This document shows positions 1-51,523 of a stretch of 64,000 bases of DNA, in pieces; position 1 is the first letter of the stretch, and every line of letters begins with the position of its first letter. The DNA lies in assembly GCF_900496995.4 (NCBI RefSeq), contig NC_044005.1, positions 20,093,363-20,157,362 on the forward strand. The letters are read 5' to 3'. Made by a program: the position numbers and the translations under genes. This DNA is from Aquila chrysaetos chrysaetos. Its lineage: Eukaryota > Chordata > Aves > Accipitriformes > Accipitridae. Under the pieces are notes generated by a model that was not told the DNA's origin, searched no databases, and saw only the letters and a program-made list of their open reading frames with translations.

Positions 1-3000
1 AAATATTTACCAGATGTAATTTCACCATACTCCCAATTCCCACTTATTGAATGCTAGACAAAATATGAAGTACTGAATATCTGAAGTTACAAGGAAAAGG
101 TCAATTTGCTCTTCCACGTTAGTGTAGCAATGGAATATTGAACAGCAGGGCCCTTCACAATGGAGAGAGCTGTTCCTGTGAGACATGTTACAGATGCTTT
201 TGTGCATCATTAAGAAAATGAAATCACAGCTGTCAGATGTTGAAAACTTCAGCTAGAGAACTAATGAATTGTTAAGTGGACTGTACATTTCTCCACAATG
301 CTTCAACTTGCGTTAAAGCAAATTTCCATCTCATCTGCCCACTGCTCTTCCAGCCTCTCATAGCATGAGATTTGACAGCTTTAGCCCCCAGTTACCAAGG
401 GTAAAATAGATTTTCCTGCTGGAAAATACTGAAATACATTTTAATACATTTTTACAATTGTTAGAATGGCTCAGGAAAGAAGTCTTCAACAGAGCAAAAT
501 AACCAAAGACTAATGTAATTCATATAATTGGCAAATATAGAGAATAACATGTAGTTTCACTCTAACTTTAGATTAATCTGAACTGAGCTGGAACCTGTCT
601 AATTTTCTTGTATACACATATATTTTCTCTATACTACTAGTCAATTGAACAGCCAGTTGCTTTCCTTGATTTAAAAACATACATTGAGGAGAAAACCGAA
701 TGAGAAATAACTTGTTTATCAGAAATTTCTTGCCCCCCTACTTTATGGGGTTCTCTCTTCCAGAGGGTTTGAGCAGTTCCAGAGCATTCTGAACTAAGAG
801 CTCAGAAAAACCTTATATAAATTCCTGCCTTGTAACCCAGTCACAGCTCAAAGAACTGCTGATAAATATATATTTTAAGTCATCCCCTTTTCAGTAGCGC
901 TGTAAGAGAATTTTGTAACTAGTGCATGAGATTAATAAATCTGAAATCTGGCAGAATAATAATGCAGAGAAATGTTTCAGATGTTTCACCTGCTGAGGAC
1001 TCCCTAAAAAAGCAGAAAACAGAGCCAATTAAGCAGAAATCTAATCACACTTAAATGTAACTAGAAAGTTAAGTGCAACTCACTAGGAGAAAAACAGATG
1101 TAGTAGCCTCAAATACTGAAGCTTACTATAATACAACAGTATTTGTTGTATTTGTTTACAATACATGTAATTCACTGATTCATTGAGCTAATTGATCATA
1201 TAATCATTACTTTCTGACAATTTTTGTGTTTTGACAACACAAATATTTTTTTCAAGCATTATAGTGTCATTTGTTGGTGGCTTTTTGTTTGTTTCTTTCT
1301 TTTGTTTGTTGTTTGTTTGTTTTTTTTTAAATCATCCTATGTAGTTAAAATGAGCTACTTGACATGAAAATATTTCTGCTATGATTTCTCTCACAGAAGA
1401 AATGTTACAAACTCCTCATCTCAACTTGAAGTGACTATGCTGCTACCAGCTATGGTTTGAGACCCAGTTACATTTTATTCTTTGTTCCCTTCAGGAAGAT
1501 CAAATTACTACGGTTGGCATAGGCAGATGGAGTTTACCTGTCCATGTATTGTAAAATGTGGCTCTGAGCAAGTTTGAAATACAGCTGAAAACTAAATGAG
1601 AGCAACGGGAAAATTTTAAATACGTTGTATGTCACAGAGATGATGTATCATAATTACCCTACCAGTGACATCTTAAAGCACATAAATGCATCCTTCAGTA
1701 ACTACAGCTTAGCCTATGATTACGTTTCAGTGAAGGATAATCTATCTCTCTGGAAGAGAAAAACAGTGCAAAACCAAGAAGTTACCTGTCTCACAATGAC
1801 CTTAATTTATACTCTTTAGAAATCTTCGGAAGAAGAAGAGGAAGAAAATCATCATTGTTTCTCCAAGAGATCCTCTTTTCCTGTTTTGCCTAAACTTGAG
1901 TTTTAGAATGAAACCCATTGACTAATGAGGCAAACCAGGTAAAGGTGGAAAAGTCTTTTTTTTTTTTTTTTTCCTCTCTCTGTTATATGGGGTGAGAGAA
2001 AAGTAGGACAGGGACCAAATTATTTCATTATTATTGAACATATGGACCTTAAAGGACTGCGGATCAACCTCATGAATTATTGTGGCTGAAACCAGACAGA
2101 TTATTTACATCATTTACCGACGAGTTTATCATTGTATGTCCTGAGATGCGTTTTATTGCTTTTCAAGATGCATTTACTTCACTGTAACAGTTTTCATGCT
2201 GGAAGTCCAGTCCAATCTGATAAACACCAATTAATACGACAGAAACCCATTGTGACAAGATGACAAATAATCTCTGCAATTAAATTATTTCCACGATATA
2301 AGGAACTGTTTTTCTTTCACTGTTACATTATATAATTCTCTAACATTAGAGTATGTCTGATCCAAGACTTGAATTTGTACAAGTACAGAAAAAAACAATG
2401 TATTTTGATATAACTATCTTCTACTTAGAACTTTAAATGGCAAATCTATGGCCCTGCTCCTGACCATCTATCTGTTCACTATTGCACCTGTTTCTCCTCC
2501 CTCCTGCTCCTGATAGGAGTATTCTGATTATATGAAAGTGATATGTACTTTGTTTTTCCATGGTTTGAGAATCTGAGTTTGTGGAAAATCCCCCAGAGCC
2601 TTTTCTCCTTCAATTATAGGGATCAGTCAATATGGTTTCTTTAGGGAAAGAATAATTACTTGCATTTCTGCTTATCAAGACTTTATTAAAATAGATCTAT
2701 TTATACCACTCCAGAGACTTTGGGAATTGATAACTATATTGTTAAGGACAGATTATTTTATGAGTCCATCGCATAACATGGGAATTCTTTAAACATCTTT
2801 TCCACCAGGACGCTAAGGCATTGAAACAGAATATTCAGGAAAGAGATGTGAAAAGGCACAGGCAGCTGACTTTGCTTCCATTGCCAAAGCCTAGACAACT
2901 TGAATTCTGACATCTGTTCATATCATGGGAGAAAGCTGAGACCCAAAAGCTGAAGTACAGACAAATGAGTTCTCTACAGAAGTAAGCTTTCCATGCAAAA

Positions 3001-3579
3001 AGTGAAACAAGTTACTTGGAAAAAATCTTTACATTTAGTTGAAATATGCGTAAAACTCACTGACACAGTAGGTTAAATGGAGGAATTAAAGCAAGAATAA
3101 TATTAATTATACAACTACATTTTTTCACAAGGAAGATAGTATATGTAACACATTTGAGAATACACACAGATACTAATTTTTAATCTTTATTTTAAAATTT
3201 CCAAAAATTTAAGTATGACCCTTTAGAAAAACCTTCCAGAAAACATCAGTTTGAGCATTAGTTAACAAGAAGACAGTGCACACGTGTCCCAGAGCACAAC
3301 AGCTGGTTGTAGTATATTCTTCCCTTTTAGTTAACTAGTAAACCAGGCACAACCCCTGCCACCACTTCCTGAAACAACATTAACAGTACTTAAATGGGTA
3401 GCATGTTTTATACTAAATAAACCACTATAATAGATTGTATTATCATTTCTACATTGAGCCTGTAACTTTTCTCTAGCAAAACTGAAATACCATTTAAGAA
3501 TTCTTTTAGGTAAGTAGGAAGCTCTTAAAGCAGAAAAATCATCTTTGCAAGTCACAGAACTAACATGTATCATATTGAA
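1..3579. other. Left flank, presumed TDP1 last intron
   Basis: AT-rich sequence with no gene or repeat I recognise. A T/G-rich patch lies at about 1276-1330 and a run of 17 T at 1956-1972. The final TDP1 exon was looked for on the minus strand and not seen. Confidence 0.6.
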
Positions 3580-4340
3580 CAGATGAATGCCTGGCTGTAT
3601 AGCTGGTACTATACTCAAGGTTTTAGCTTCTATAATCATGGATCTACCTGTGAGAAGCCAGGTTTTTTGGGAGCTGATGGGATTCACCTGACCAAGTTGG
3701 CAAGCCTCTTTGCCAACAAGCTGGCCAGACATGTAAGTAGGGCTTTAATCTAGACTCAGTGGCAGAAGGGGATGGAGTTTTGAGCAACACAGAAGAGCCA
3801 GAGGCTGCTGATGCATTAGGAACCAACAGGGCAACACCTGTGAAATGCTGCAAAGGAACTAGGGCTTGTTCCTCTAAAAAGGTGAAATGGTCAACAGCAC
3901 AGCTGAAGTGCCTCCACACGAATGCACACAGCACGGATAACAAACAGGAGTTGGAAGCCACTGTGCAGCTAGAAAGCTGTGATCTAATTGTTATCACTGA
4001 AACATGGTGGGATGAATCACATGACTGGAGCACTGCAGTCAATGGCTATGAACTGTTCAGAAGGGACAGGCAAGGAAGAAAAGGTGGGGGGGAGTTGGCC
4101 CACTACGTAAAAAAAAAAAACAAACCAAAAAAGAAACCAAAAAAGAAAGTGGATTGACTGCACAGAGCTGTGTTTGAAAAACAGTGATGAACAGGTTGAG
4201 AGCTTATGGGTGAAAAATCAGAGGTCAAGCCAACAAAGGAAAGAGGCCACCTGATCAAGAGGATGCTCCCGAAGCATTCTTACTTCAACTACAGGAAGCA
4301 TCATGCTTACAGGCTCTGATCCTGCTGGGGTACTTCAGTC
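3580..4340 (+). mobile_element. CR1 LINE internal fragment: end of ORF1 and start of ORF2
   Basis: Plus-strand codons to the TAG at 3751-3753 give the C-terminal ORF1 block FLGADGIHLTKLASLF, typical of the CR1 ORF1 esterase-like domain with its Asp-x-x-His pair. ORF2 follows with the APE-type endonuclease N-terminus (LIVITETWWDESHDWS, then GYELFRRDRQGRKGGG). An A-rich stretch at 4111-4147 interrupts it, and decayed ORF2 sequence continues to about 4340. Boundaries are approximate. Confidence 0.85.
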
Positions 4341-5359
4341 ACCCCCAAATGATGCATCTTTACTGTTATTTACTATATAATACTCTATAAGTCTATCTAC
4401 TTCTTAGCTTTTAAACAGTCTTTCTCCCCACATCATTTGTTAGTTCAAAAATCTACCGAAAGATTTGAGTAGCTATAAACACTATCTTTCTGAACCCTTT
4501 CTTACTCTCTATTATTTTGAGCTCTGCTGTACATGATGTCTTTTTTAAATCATGGCTTCTCAAAAAAAAAAAAGTTAGTTTCAATCTTTTTGCATTAGTT
4601 TTAAGAGCAAAAATATAAAAATTTACTATTCCCAAATGTTGCAGGTGCACATCAACATCATTACCTTCAATGTATTTTTAGGTTTTCAAGCCATCATCAC
4701 CTCATAGCAGCACTTACTTATCACTTTCCTGATTTGCATGTTCTAGAGAGAGTCTCATAAGCTGAGAAGGTTGAGATTTTGTGAATCTCTTCAAGTGTCA
4801 TGAAATATACCCACTCCAAGGAGGATTCCAACACAGATCTTCAAGAAAATGAAGTCTGAAACTATGAAATATAGAATGGACCAAAAGCAACTCTTCTTTC
4901 TACTGATTTGCAGCAATTCTTTCACATTTGCTCTATAGTATTTATTTCACACCCCACTTCCAGAGGCTTGTGTTTTCCTCACACCTGCTCTCTTCCAAAC
5001 ATTCCTCTTTCAATGCTCCTTCCCCTATTAGTTCTACAGAAAAACATTTTGATTCCATAAAGAATATCTATTTTCCTCATACATACAAGTATCTTGGAAG
5101 AGAAATGAAAAAATAATATTTAGGTTGTTGATCCAAAATTTAAACAACAATAAAGAAAAAGTTAGAACCAAAAGACCATAGTTGCTTTCTTTGAAGTCGC
5201 AAGCAGAATGTGGGACTGGCATCATCTCAAATGCAGTCATACCACAAAAATATTAAAATAAAGCTTTGGAACATAGCAGTGCTAAAATGACTCAGAGTTA
5301 CTCAAATTAGTTTGCTCCATATATAATACACCTACTTTTCTTCTGAAGTCACACCTTAC
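4341..5359. other. TDP1 last intron, right part
   Basis: AT-rich intronic sequence next to the exon 15 donor. No repeat or gene recognised. Confidence 0.6.
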
Positions 5360-44205
<38,846 letters not shown>

Positions 44206-44559
44206 GTTCCTAGGGATTAAAAAACAAAACACCAAACAAAAATTGTGCATTTTTGCTATGGAAAAGTCTGCTTCCCTTCCTCGTTTCCATTTGCTTACTA
44301 CTAGGGAACTTTGCCTTTTCCACTTAGCAGAATCTCCATAAAACTTCTGACTCGGGAAAATTTCAGTGTACAAGGCTTATGCGTTCCTGTGCCCAGGAAA
44401 CAAAGAAACACGTGCAGCGGGAGCAGCCATCAAGCGGGAAGCAGCTAACGTGGAAATCAGGCTAGCATAGGGGCACGGACAGGAAAGCACTTCAAAATTC
44501 AAAAGAGTAATTTGCATCACGCAGGTATTTCTCCTACCGACCCTGACGCTTCGGGGTCC

Positions 44560-45345
44560 AGCGCGCTCTGCTGAGGAGACGCGGGAGCAGGGAGCCGAGT
44601 CGCGGCCGCCCCTTCCGGCTGCCTCTGCGGAACCACAGCCTGGGACCGCCGCCCCCCACGGGGCCCTCAGCCGCGCCTCTCCCCTAAGCCGAGGGCGGCA
44701 GAAGCCCGGGCACCGCCGCCCCGACCGCCGACGGCCCTGAGGACGCGACCGCTGTTCCCGCCGGCTTCGGCGCCGCCCCGCGAGGAAGACAGAGCCTGCG
44801 GCCGGGGCGGCGGGGGCAGCGGGAGCCGCCACCGCGCCCGCCCGTAGCCGCCACTGGCTGAAGGGGCGCGAACCAGCGTGCCGAGGGCCGCAGCGGCCGC
44901 TCCCGCCCCGCAGCCCGCGAGCCCGGCCGCCCGCGCCCGCCCCTTCCCGCTCCGGGCGGGCGAGCGGACGGCTGCTTACCCGTAGGCCCGACGCCCGGGC
45001 GGCGCGCCCCGAGCCCGAGATAAAGAGGAGAAGGCCCGGCCCGCCTTCGCCCCGCGCAGCCCCGCCCCGCCTCCCCAGCCAATGGCGCGCGCCTGATGCC
45101 AGCCAATCGACGCCGGCGCTGCGCTCGCCCCACGGGAGTTGGTGGCGGCGCGCGGGTTGCTAGGCGGCGCGGGGCCTGGCGCCGCGGCCCGAAGGGAGTT
45201 CCCCGTCCGCCGCCGTGCGGGTCGGGGTGAGGAGCCCGAGGGGCGGCGGGTCCGACCCTTCGGGGCCCGGCGATGCCTGAAGGGCCTTTCCGGCCTCCCA
45301 GGGGGGCGCGGGCGTCGAGAGGCGCTCGAGCAGCTTTGGCATCTC
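44560..45345. promoter_or_regulatory. CpG island, bidirectional promoter of TDP1 / EFCAB11
   Basis: About 0.8 kb is strongly GC- and CpG-rich in an otherwise AT-rich window. Its core (about 45050-45130) has GC boxes (CCCCGCCCC type) and two CCAAT boxes at 45079-45083 and 45103-45107 in the plus orientation. TDP1 leaves it leftward, and the EFCAB11 remnant begins 1.3 kb to the right. Long open frames on both strands here are products of GC content. No TATA box is evident, as is usual for housekeeping CpG promoters. Confidence 0.88.
44980..45060 (-). other. TDP1: Probable non-coding first exon of TDP1 (upper limit arbitrary)
   Basis: On the minus strand a consensus donor (CGG followed by GTAAGCAGC) lies at 44980/44979 inside the CpG island, 770 bases upstream of the exon 2 acceptor at 44209. 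Exon 2 has only four bases before the ATG, so an upstream 5'UTR exon is required and this donor fits. The transcription start is not visible; I set the other end near the GC boxes. Confidence 0.6.
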
Positions 45346-46436
45346 TCTCAAAGCCCCTAAACCGGCAAAACGGTCACGTCTTAGTGGGCTGAATTAATCT
45401 TTTAAGTCTTTATTTGACCTTAGTATTAGTTCAGGGCAGGTGCAGTATTTGCATAATCGTTCATTCAGCTCGGTGTTAATTACTGTGTCTGAAGTGCCCC
45501 GCTAATGAGATAACTGCGTGACGACTTCAAGAAGGGGGTGGAAGGAAAACAGGTGTAAAATTAATCAAAGGAAGAGCATGGACTACATCAAAGCTTGCTC
45601 TGTCTACCAAAATGAACTGTCTCGGCGTTTGGTTCTCATTAATTTATTACAAGCTTGTGACTGCAGTTAACGTAAGTGTCTTGTATCAGCACGCAAGAAA
45701 ATCGGCAAGCTACACCTAGAAAAACATTAATGAAATTTCAACTTGTTTGTGTGATTTTTATTAGTACTTTTCTGCAGAGTTGCATGTAATGCTTCTTCCT
45801 GAAACAATCTCTGGATATGCTCTTCAGTACTCTGAGATTAAATGGTTTATTATCAACCCTTGCAGAAGGTCTTCTGTGGGAAAAGCTCTTAGAAAAGTTG
45901 CATGTTTTTCTATGTTATGTGCATAACCTCTTGTCTAAGTATAGACTCTGAAAAGGGTATTTGTTTTCTAAAAGTACTTCAGAAAATTTGGTGGCTTCAG
46001 ACTATGCTTGCATTCCAGTCTCTCCTCATAGTTCCTGTCTATATTGTGACTTAATTGAGAATTAAAGATGCCTGGCACTTTTCAAGAAAAAATTCAAGAT
46101 CTTGCAGAAATAAATTTAATGTAATTTGGTTTCTAGAAGTCTGTACCATATATTCTGAGTGTGCAAAAAGCCTTTTCATAATAAGCATATAAAATGTAGA
46201 AGTAGGAAAACTTTAACTTAACAAAAATTTAAAATTAAATGGCCTCAGTCCATTTTCAGCTACTGTAACAGAGTAGATGAACAGAATTCTGACAGAGATG
46301 TGACTAATCTTCAATAGTTTTTTAAATAGTATCATTTTTTCAGCAAGTGCCTATTTTATTCTTCCCATAACAGTTATTCAAAGTAAAAAATATTAGGTCA
46401 GGTTTATTGTTTTATAATGCAAGTCACTTTCTGTAG
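45346..46436. other. Presumed EFCAB11 intron 1 remnant
   Basis: GC content drops sharply after the CpG island. No exon recognised. A donor-like GGTGAGG near 45227 in the island could mark a decayed first exon, but no ATG precedes it. Confidence 0.45.
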
Positions 46437-46529
46437 ATTTTTGAAGCGTGCGATGAAGATAACAAAGGCTATTTAAGCAGAGAGAACTTTAAAGTTGCTG
46501 TAGTAATGTTTGGTTATAAACCATCAAAG
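46437..46529 (+). pseudogene. EFCAB11: EFCAB11 exon 2 remnant, EF-hand 1
   Basis: After acceptor TTTCTGTAG, 31 codons read IFEACDEDNKGYLSRENF to GYKPSK. This aligns to human VFKACDEDHKGYLSREDF to GYKPSK. One Leu of the VVMLFGY segment is missing, and position 12 of the EF loop is Asn instead of Asp. The donor reads AAG then GCATTT. Rare GC donors need a good match elsewhere (GCAAGT), which is absent, so splicing is probably lost. Confidence 0.85.
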
Positions 46530-49500
46530 GCATTTATTTTTTCATCTACATTCTGAAGATCCAGCTTATATAGATGTCTCACTATTGAGAACTCTGTGTA
46601 CTGGCTGGTCCGCGCTAATTGGGGTGGATTACTGTAGGTTTGGTAAACAGAAATACCTACAGATTCTTAAAGTAATTTTCTTATCTGGGGGTATTTATTT
46701 CAAAAGAAAATAATCAAACCCCTGCCTTTCCTGCTGCAGACTGTGATGAGCAGAACGATGAACTGTATTTTGTATGTGTACAAGACGTATGAAACAAGTG
46801 ACTTACTGAGCTTTTTATTGATCATTATTGGTTTTTATTAGTGGTACACTCCATTTCTTTACTCAGTGGTTTCAGTAGATGTGAAACTACTGCATGTCCT
46901 AATAATAAACATGTATGCTCAAAAATGTAGCTGGTTTTGGTTTTATGTAACAGTTGGGCATTTTTAGTCTTGACTTCTCTAATATAAATCTATAGATGTA
47001 CAAAAATCTCAACAAAAGAAAGGTTTATTGAGAGAAATCACGTGTTGCATGCTTACAGGAAGATACAGGATAAATTGTATGGCTTAATGTAGGTCTGGAA
47101 GTTACGTTTCTACTCTAGTATTGCAAGTGATCTCAAAAAGAGTATGAAGAATACATGCAAGATTTCAGAATAAATACACGTGTGTCTGTGAGTTTGTCTT
47201 TCTCATGGCATGTCAATACAAGCTTGACGAATATACTACAAAGTATATTTAGCATAGGAATTATGATTCATCTTTTTTCTCCAGTTTGAGCAATCTTTTT
47301 CCCCAAGGACCACTTGTGACTAATTTTTTTTTTTTTTTACTTAAATACCTATTTTAAGAAAATAGTCTTAACAAGGTCATAAACAAAATTTTGTCTATGA
47401 TCATTTAAAGTAAAAACCACAGAAATGTTTTATTAAACTGAAAGTAGTAATCTCTCATACATTTCAGCTGTGGGTAAACATTTTCTCAATGAACTAGGGC
47501 CAGATCTAAAAATAATTTTAGACTTCTAAAGTGAGCCTTAACTGCTGAATTATGAAATTGAAAATGCTCATTTCCTCTCATCTATCTTTTTTTACCTTCA
47601 TGTAAAAACTAGCTGTTCTGTTAAATTCTCTGAATGTTTCTTCTAGTAGGAGTACTCAAAACACGCTTAAGGCATTCAAACAAGAGCAGGTTCTGTGCAT
47701 AAGTCACTGATGGCTTGTTCTTGGAAAGAGGATAGAAGTGAAGGACTGCCGGGAAGAAAGGAGGTGCAGGTTTAGTTATTTCTTCCTGAAAATGTGCCAA
47801 GTCACACCTGCTGTGTCTCTAGGCAGTGCCACGACCACCTGGCTGTAGACCATTTTGTCTGTGCAGCTGCACAAAAATTAATTAAAAACATTTGTTCCAG
47901 GACTGATTCTGTCGTCTAGTGGTTTTGCTAGCTCCTTAAGTGGGGCCAATTCCAGCAACTATTGCTCTTTACCCAATGACTGCTCATTGTGAAGTACTAA
48001 GAGATCCCTGGGTAGACAGATACTTTCCTTTGTGGCTTTTGCTAACATGAATTAACTATGGTTTATGGCACAGCCACACCTTTTGCTTTTGCTCATGGCT
48101 AGGCCTTGTAAGTGTTCCTTTCAACATTTTGGTAGTTTTTAATCTAGTTCTGAGAAACATAACTTTGTGCACTAGATAGGAACCAAACACAGAAGTTACA
48201 ATCCTAAAAATTGATTGTTAAGATCCAGTTCTTGAGCATGTTGTTGTGCATTTTACTTTGCTGTCAAAATGATTAAAATCAGAGACTATAGTAACTGCCC
48301 TTGTATTTCTTCGGAAGTCACTAAGAACAGCCCTGGCAAGGAGAGTACTTTCAAGAGCTTTTCCAAGACGTAGGGAATGGTGTGCACATGTTACTTATTA
48401 AGTTCTTAAGGTGAAACTGTTTCCTCAACTACACTACATACTAACATAAATTTTTCAAAGAAATGACAATTGCTTAGCATCAGCTGCAATCAAGCAACTG
48501 CATTTTTAGTAAATTGTTGCTGCATGGTTTTTTTGGTTATGTTTTCATTTAATCTATAAATTAGAAGTAATACTAACTTTTCCCGCTAGATGTCATTAAT
48601 GAACTCTTTACTGGAGAAGGTAGGACCTAAGAATCTGAATCGCATTCCTACTCCACTTGCTTTTTTCAAAATAATTTGTTACAGCAATTATGTATTATTT
48701 TTTATAAAAATATTGGTTTTGTGTGGTTATTCATAGAGATTCTGAACTTACTACTGTTTAAAATTAAGCCTTCTGAGACAAGTAACTGGGAAAACATGAA
48801 AATAGAAAGAGATTAACCTGATTGTTGGACTGATTATTTTTATCTGATATATTTATTAGCATATAAAAATCACCACTTCTGGGAACTAGCACCATTGTGG
48901 GAATCATGTTTGTGGGACTTACACTTTTTTCCTCTGAAAGTTTGATTCAGTGATCCTCTTTTCCCCAAAATTATTTGAACTGATCTAAAATGCTCTCATA
49001 TTTCAACAACTGTTCAGCTAGCTAACTGCACATTCAGGTGTTAAGTGTTTCAAATGGAAAGGGTACTGCAGGAATAGTAGTCATGAAAATATATCATTTC
49101 TGCAGCTGAAGTTTCATTCCTGGTACTGTTACACTTAGATGTAACTGAAAGCACTCTCTACACTGCCTAGGAGGCAAGGCCCCCAAAATATCCAGTGTTT
49201 TCGTGATCCAACTCTGTACCTTCACATCAGGACACCGGTAGGTCAGCATCTGCTGCTGAACAAGATGCCAACAGCAGGGCACCCTGACATCCAGAGTACA
49301 GAAAGGCAGTCTGAGCTCAGGGCTGCTTACAACTTCCAGCTGCCTTTCTGGCACATCTTATCAAAGCTTTCTAAAAAGGACTCCCTAGTCTATTTGTATG
49401 CCTGACACAGTCTATGTGAAGTGTTGTAGGCCAAATGGAACATATAGTCTTAGGTTAACTGGTCATGGCATGTTTGCCTTGTCAGTTGTCCAGAATGTAG

Positions 49501-50562
49501 TACGTTTAGGTTGGACTAGAAGCTCCTAACATGTCATCTGATCTCATGTGAGTTGTCTCAGCGCTGCAATTATGTGCAGTCTTGTATTCTAGTAACATAG
49601 ATGTGAGAGTTTGGACTCATGAGCACTCAGTCATGCTAAAAAGCAGTATAAATATAGCCCATAATGGTTGGCTGTGCTTTCTTGTATATATACTCCCTTT
49701 CTGTTCCTTACATTGTTCAAAGATCTTCTCCAGTGATCTCTTGGTCATCTCCCAGTTCAGTTCCGAAAAGTCAATTTTTTTGTTTTCATCATGTTATTTA
49801 GCTTTTTGCTTTTGTACTATTAATGAATCTTCGTAACACACTAATATTAGTGAGTATTAGTGAATCTTGGTAACATGCTAATCAACATGTAAGTGTCACT
49901 CCTGTGTTCCTATCAGATAAAATTGTGAGGTAAGATCTTATTGAACAACAGTAAAGGAGATATACATAGTACATAAAATGAGACAGTAGCAGATTGGTTT
50001 TAGGAAAGTTGTAGAAGCTGGATGGTGCAAACAGATTTTTTTCTTTTCCTTCTCATTTTTTTTATTCTCTACATTTTATTTTAGATGGATTTACCAAATT
50101 AATTTTGATCAAACTAGATTTCAGGAAATAGTTGGTCTCCAATCTGAATATTGAAACAGAAAGTTCTTTCATTGTTTAAGGGAAATGACAAATTTGGGGG
50201 CTGATGCTCCAGAAGTTAATTTTGAATATTGCAGTGCCTTTGTGTGCAGTTGAACTCCAATCTGTATAAAGTTAAGCATGTTTGTTTAAGCATACTTATT
50301 TTAAGATTTATATATTGATTAGGATTCTATTAGGACTACATATATACTTAGTTTACTGGATGAAAAAAAGGTGGTTTTATTTTAATTAGTATAAAATATT
50401 TTTTTACGTAAATGCCATAGATGATACTGTTGTGTAATCAGTATTATTATGAGATCAGTATTTAGTCAAATCACATACTAGTGATAAAAAATGGAAATCA
50501 TACAGGACTTCAGATTTATCACTTCTGTAGAAAACCACTGTGTCGTATCTTCTGTGTTCCAG
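46530..50562. other. Presumed EFCAB11 intron 2
   Basis: AT-rich, with T15 at 47324-47338. A more GC-rich block at about 49100-49370 holds an 86-codon minus-strand frame (49094-49354) with no family I recognise; it is probably an old repeat or chance. Confidence 0.5.
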
Positions 50563-50609
50563 GTGGAGGTGGATTCAGTAATGTCTTCTGTGAGACCATG
50601 AAATTCCAG
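50563..50609 (+). pseudogene. EFCAB11: EFCAB11 exon 3 remnant with stop codon and damaged donor
   Basis: After acceptor TGTGTTCCAG the frame reads VEVDSVMSSVRP, then TGA at 50599-50601, then Asn-Ser. Human has IEVDSVMSSINPNTSG. The exon would end TCCAG, but TAATAT follows, so the donor G is missing. The only GT available (one base earlier) would shift the frame. Confidence 0.8.
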
Positions 50610-50733
50610 TAATATGCAAACACCTGTCGATGATTTCTACTCCTTTTTCATTCATAAATTTAAAAATGTGAAGCTTAGACTCTCAAGAGTTTTGAAGAAC
50701 CTGATCTAGATTAATGATAATGTATGCAATTGT

Positions 50734-51523
50734 ATGAGATTCAACAAGGCCAAGTGCCGGGTCCTGCACTTGGGTCACAGCAACCCCACGCAGCGCTACA
50801 GGCCTGTGGAAGAGTGGCTGGAAAGCTGCCCGGCGGAAAAAGACCTGGGGGTTTTGGTTGACAGCCAGCTGAATGTGAGCTGGCAGTGTGCCCAGGTGGC
50901 CAAGAAGGCCAATGCATCCTGGCTTGTAACGGCAATAGTGTGGCCAGCAGGAGCAGGGAAGTGATCGTCCGCCTGTACTCGGCACTGGTGAGGCCGCACC
51001 TGGAGTACTGTGTTCAGTTTTGGGCCCCTCACTACAGGAAAGACATTGAGTTGCTGGAGCGTGTCCAGAGAAGGGCAACCGAGCTGGTGAGGGGCCTGGA
51101 GCACAAGTCTGATGAGGAGCGGCTGAGGGAGCTGGGGCTGTTTAGCCTGGAGAAAAGGAGGCCGAGGGGAGACCTTATCGCTCTCTACAACTGCCTGAAA
51201 GGAGGTTGTAGTGAGGGGGGGTGCTGGTCTGTTGTCCCAAGTAAGAAGTGATAGGATGAGAGGAAATGGCCTCAAGTTGCACCAGGGGAGGTTTAGGTTG
51301 GATATTAGGGAAAATTTCTTTACTGAAAGGGTTGTCAGGCATTGGAACAGGCTGCCCAGGGAAGTGGTGGAGTCACCATCCCTGGAGGTATTTAAAAGAC
51401 GTGTAGATGTGGTGCTTATGGACATGGTTTAGTGGTGGACTTGGCAGTGCTAGGTTAATGGTTGGAGTCGATGATCTTAAGGGTCTTTTCCAACCTAAAT
51501 GATTCTATTCTATGATTCTATAA
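50734..51523 (+). mobile_element. CR1 LINE, relatively young 3' end
   Basis: GC-rich and close to remembered avian CR1 consensus. It reads [20 protein letters not shown], an [20 protein letters not shown] block, then [40 protein letters not shown] and [17 protein letters not shown]. The 3' end has TCTTTTCCAACCTAAATG and an ATTCTATTCTATGATTCTA tail. A one-base-scale break near 50925 shifts the frame. It sits in the third intron of the EFCAB11 remnant. Confidence 0.95.

Noticed and set aside
3331..4042. Minus-strand frames of about 130 codons
   Set aside because: They are antisense to the CR1 ORF1/ORF2 fragment.
1..5359. Final TDP1 coding exon
   Set aside because: Looked for the conserved Trp-Ile-Trp and Trp-Val-Pro-Ser end on the minus strand and did not find it; it is probably outside the window.
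44377..45133. Two long minus-strand frames (151 and 149 codons) in the CpG island
   Set aside because: Alanine/arginine/glycine-rich translations of a GC-rich promoter and intron 1. They cross the TDP1 exon 1 donor and show no family features.
45139..45360. 73-codon plus-strand frame in the CpG island as EFCAB11 exon 1
   Set aside because: Its first codon is TTG, not ATG, the composition is simply GC-rich, and no match to the EFCAB11 N-terminus is visible.
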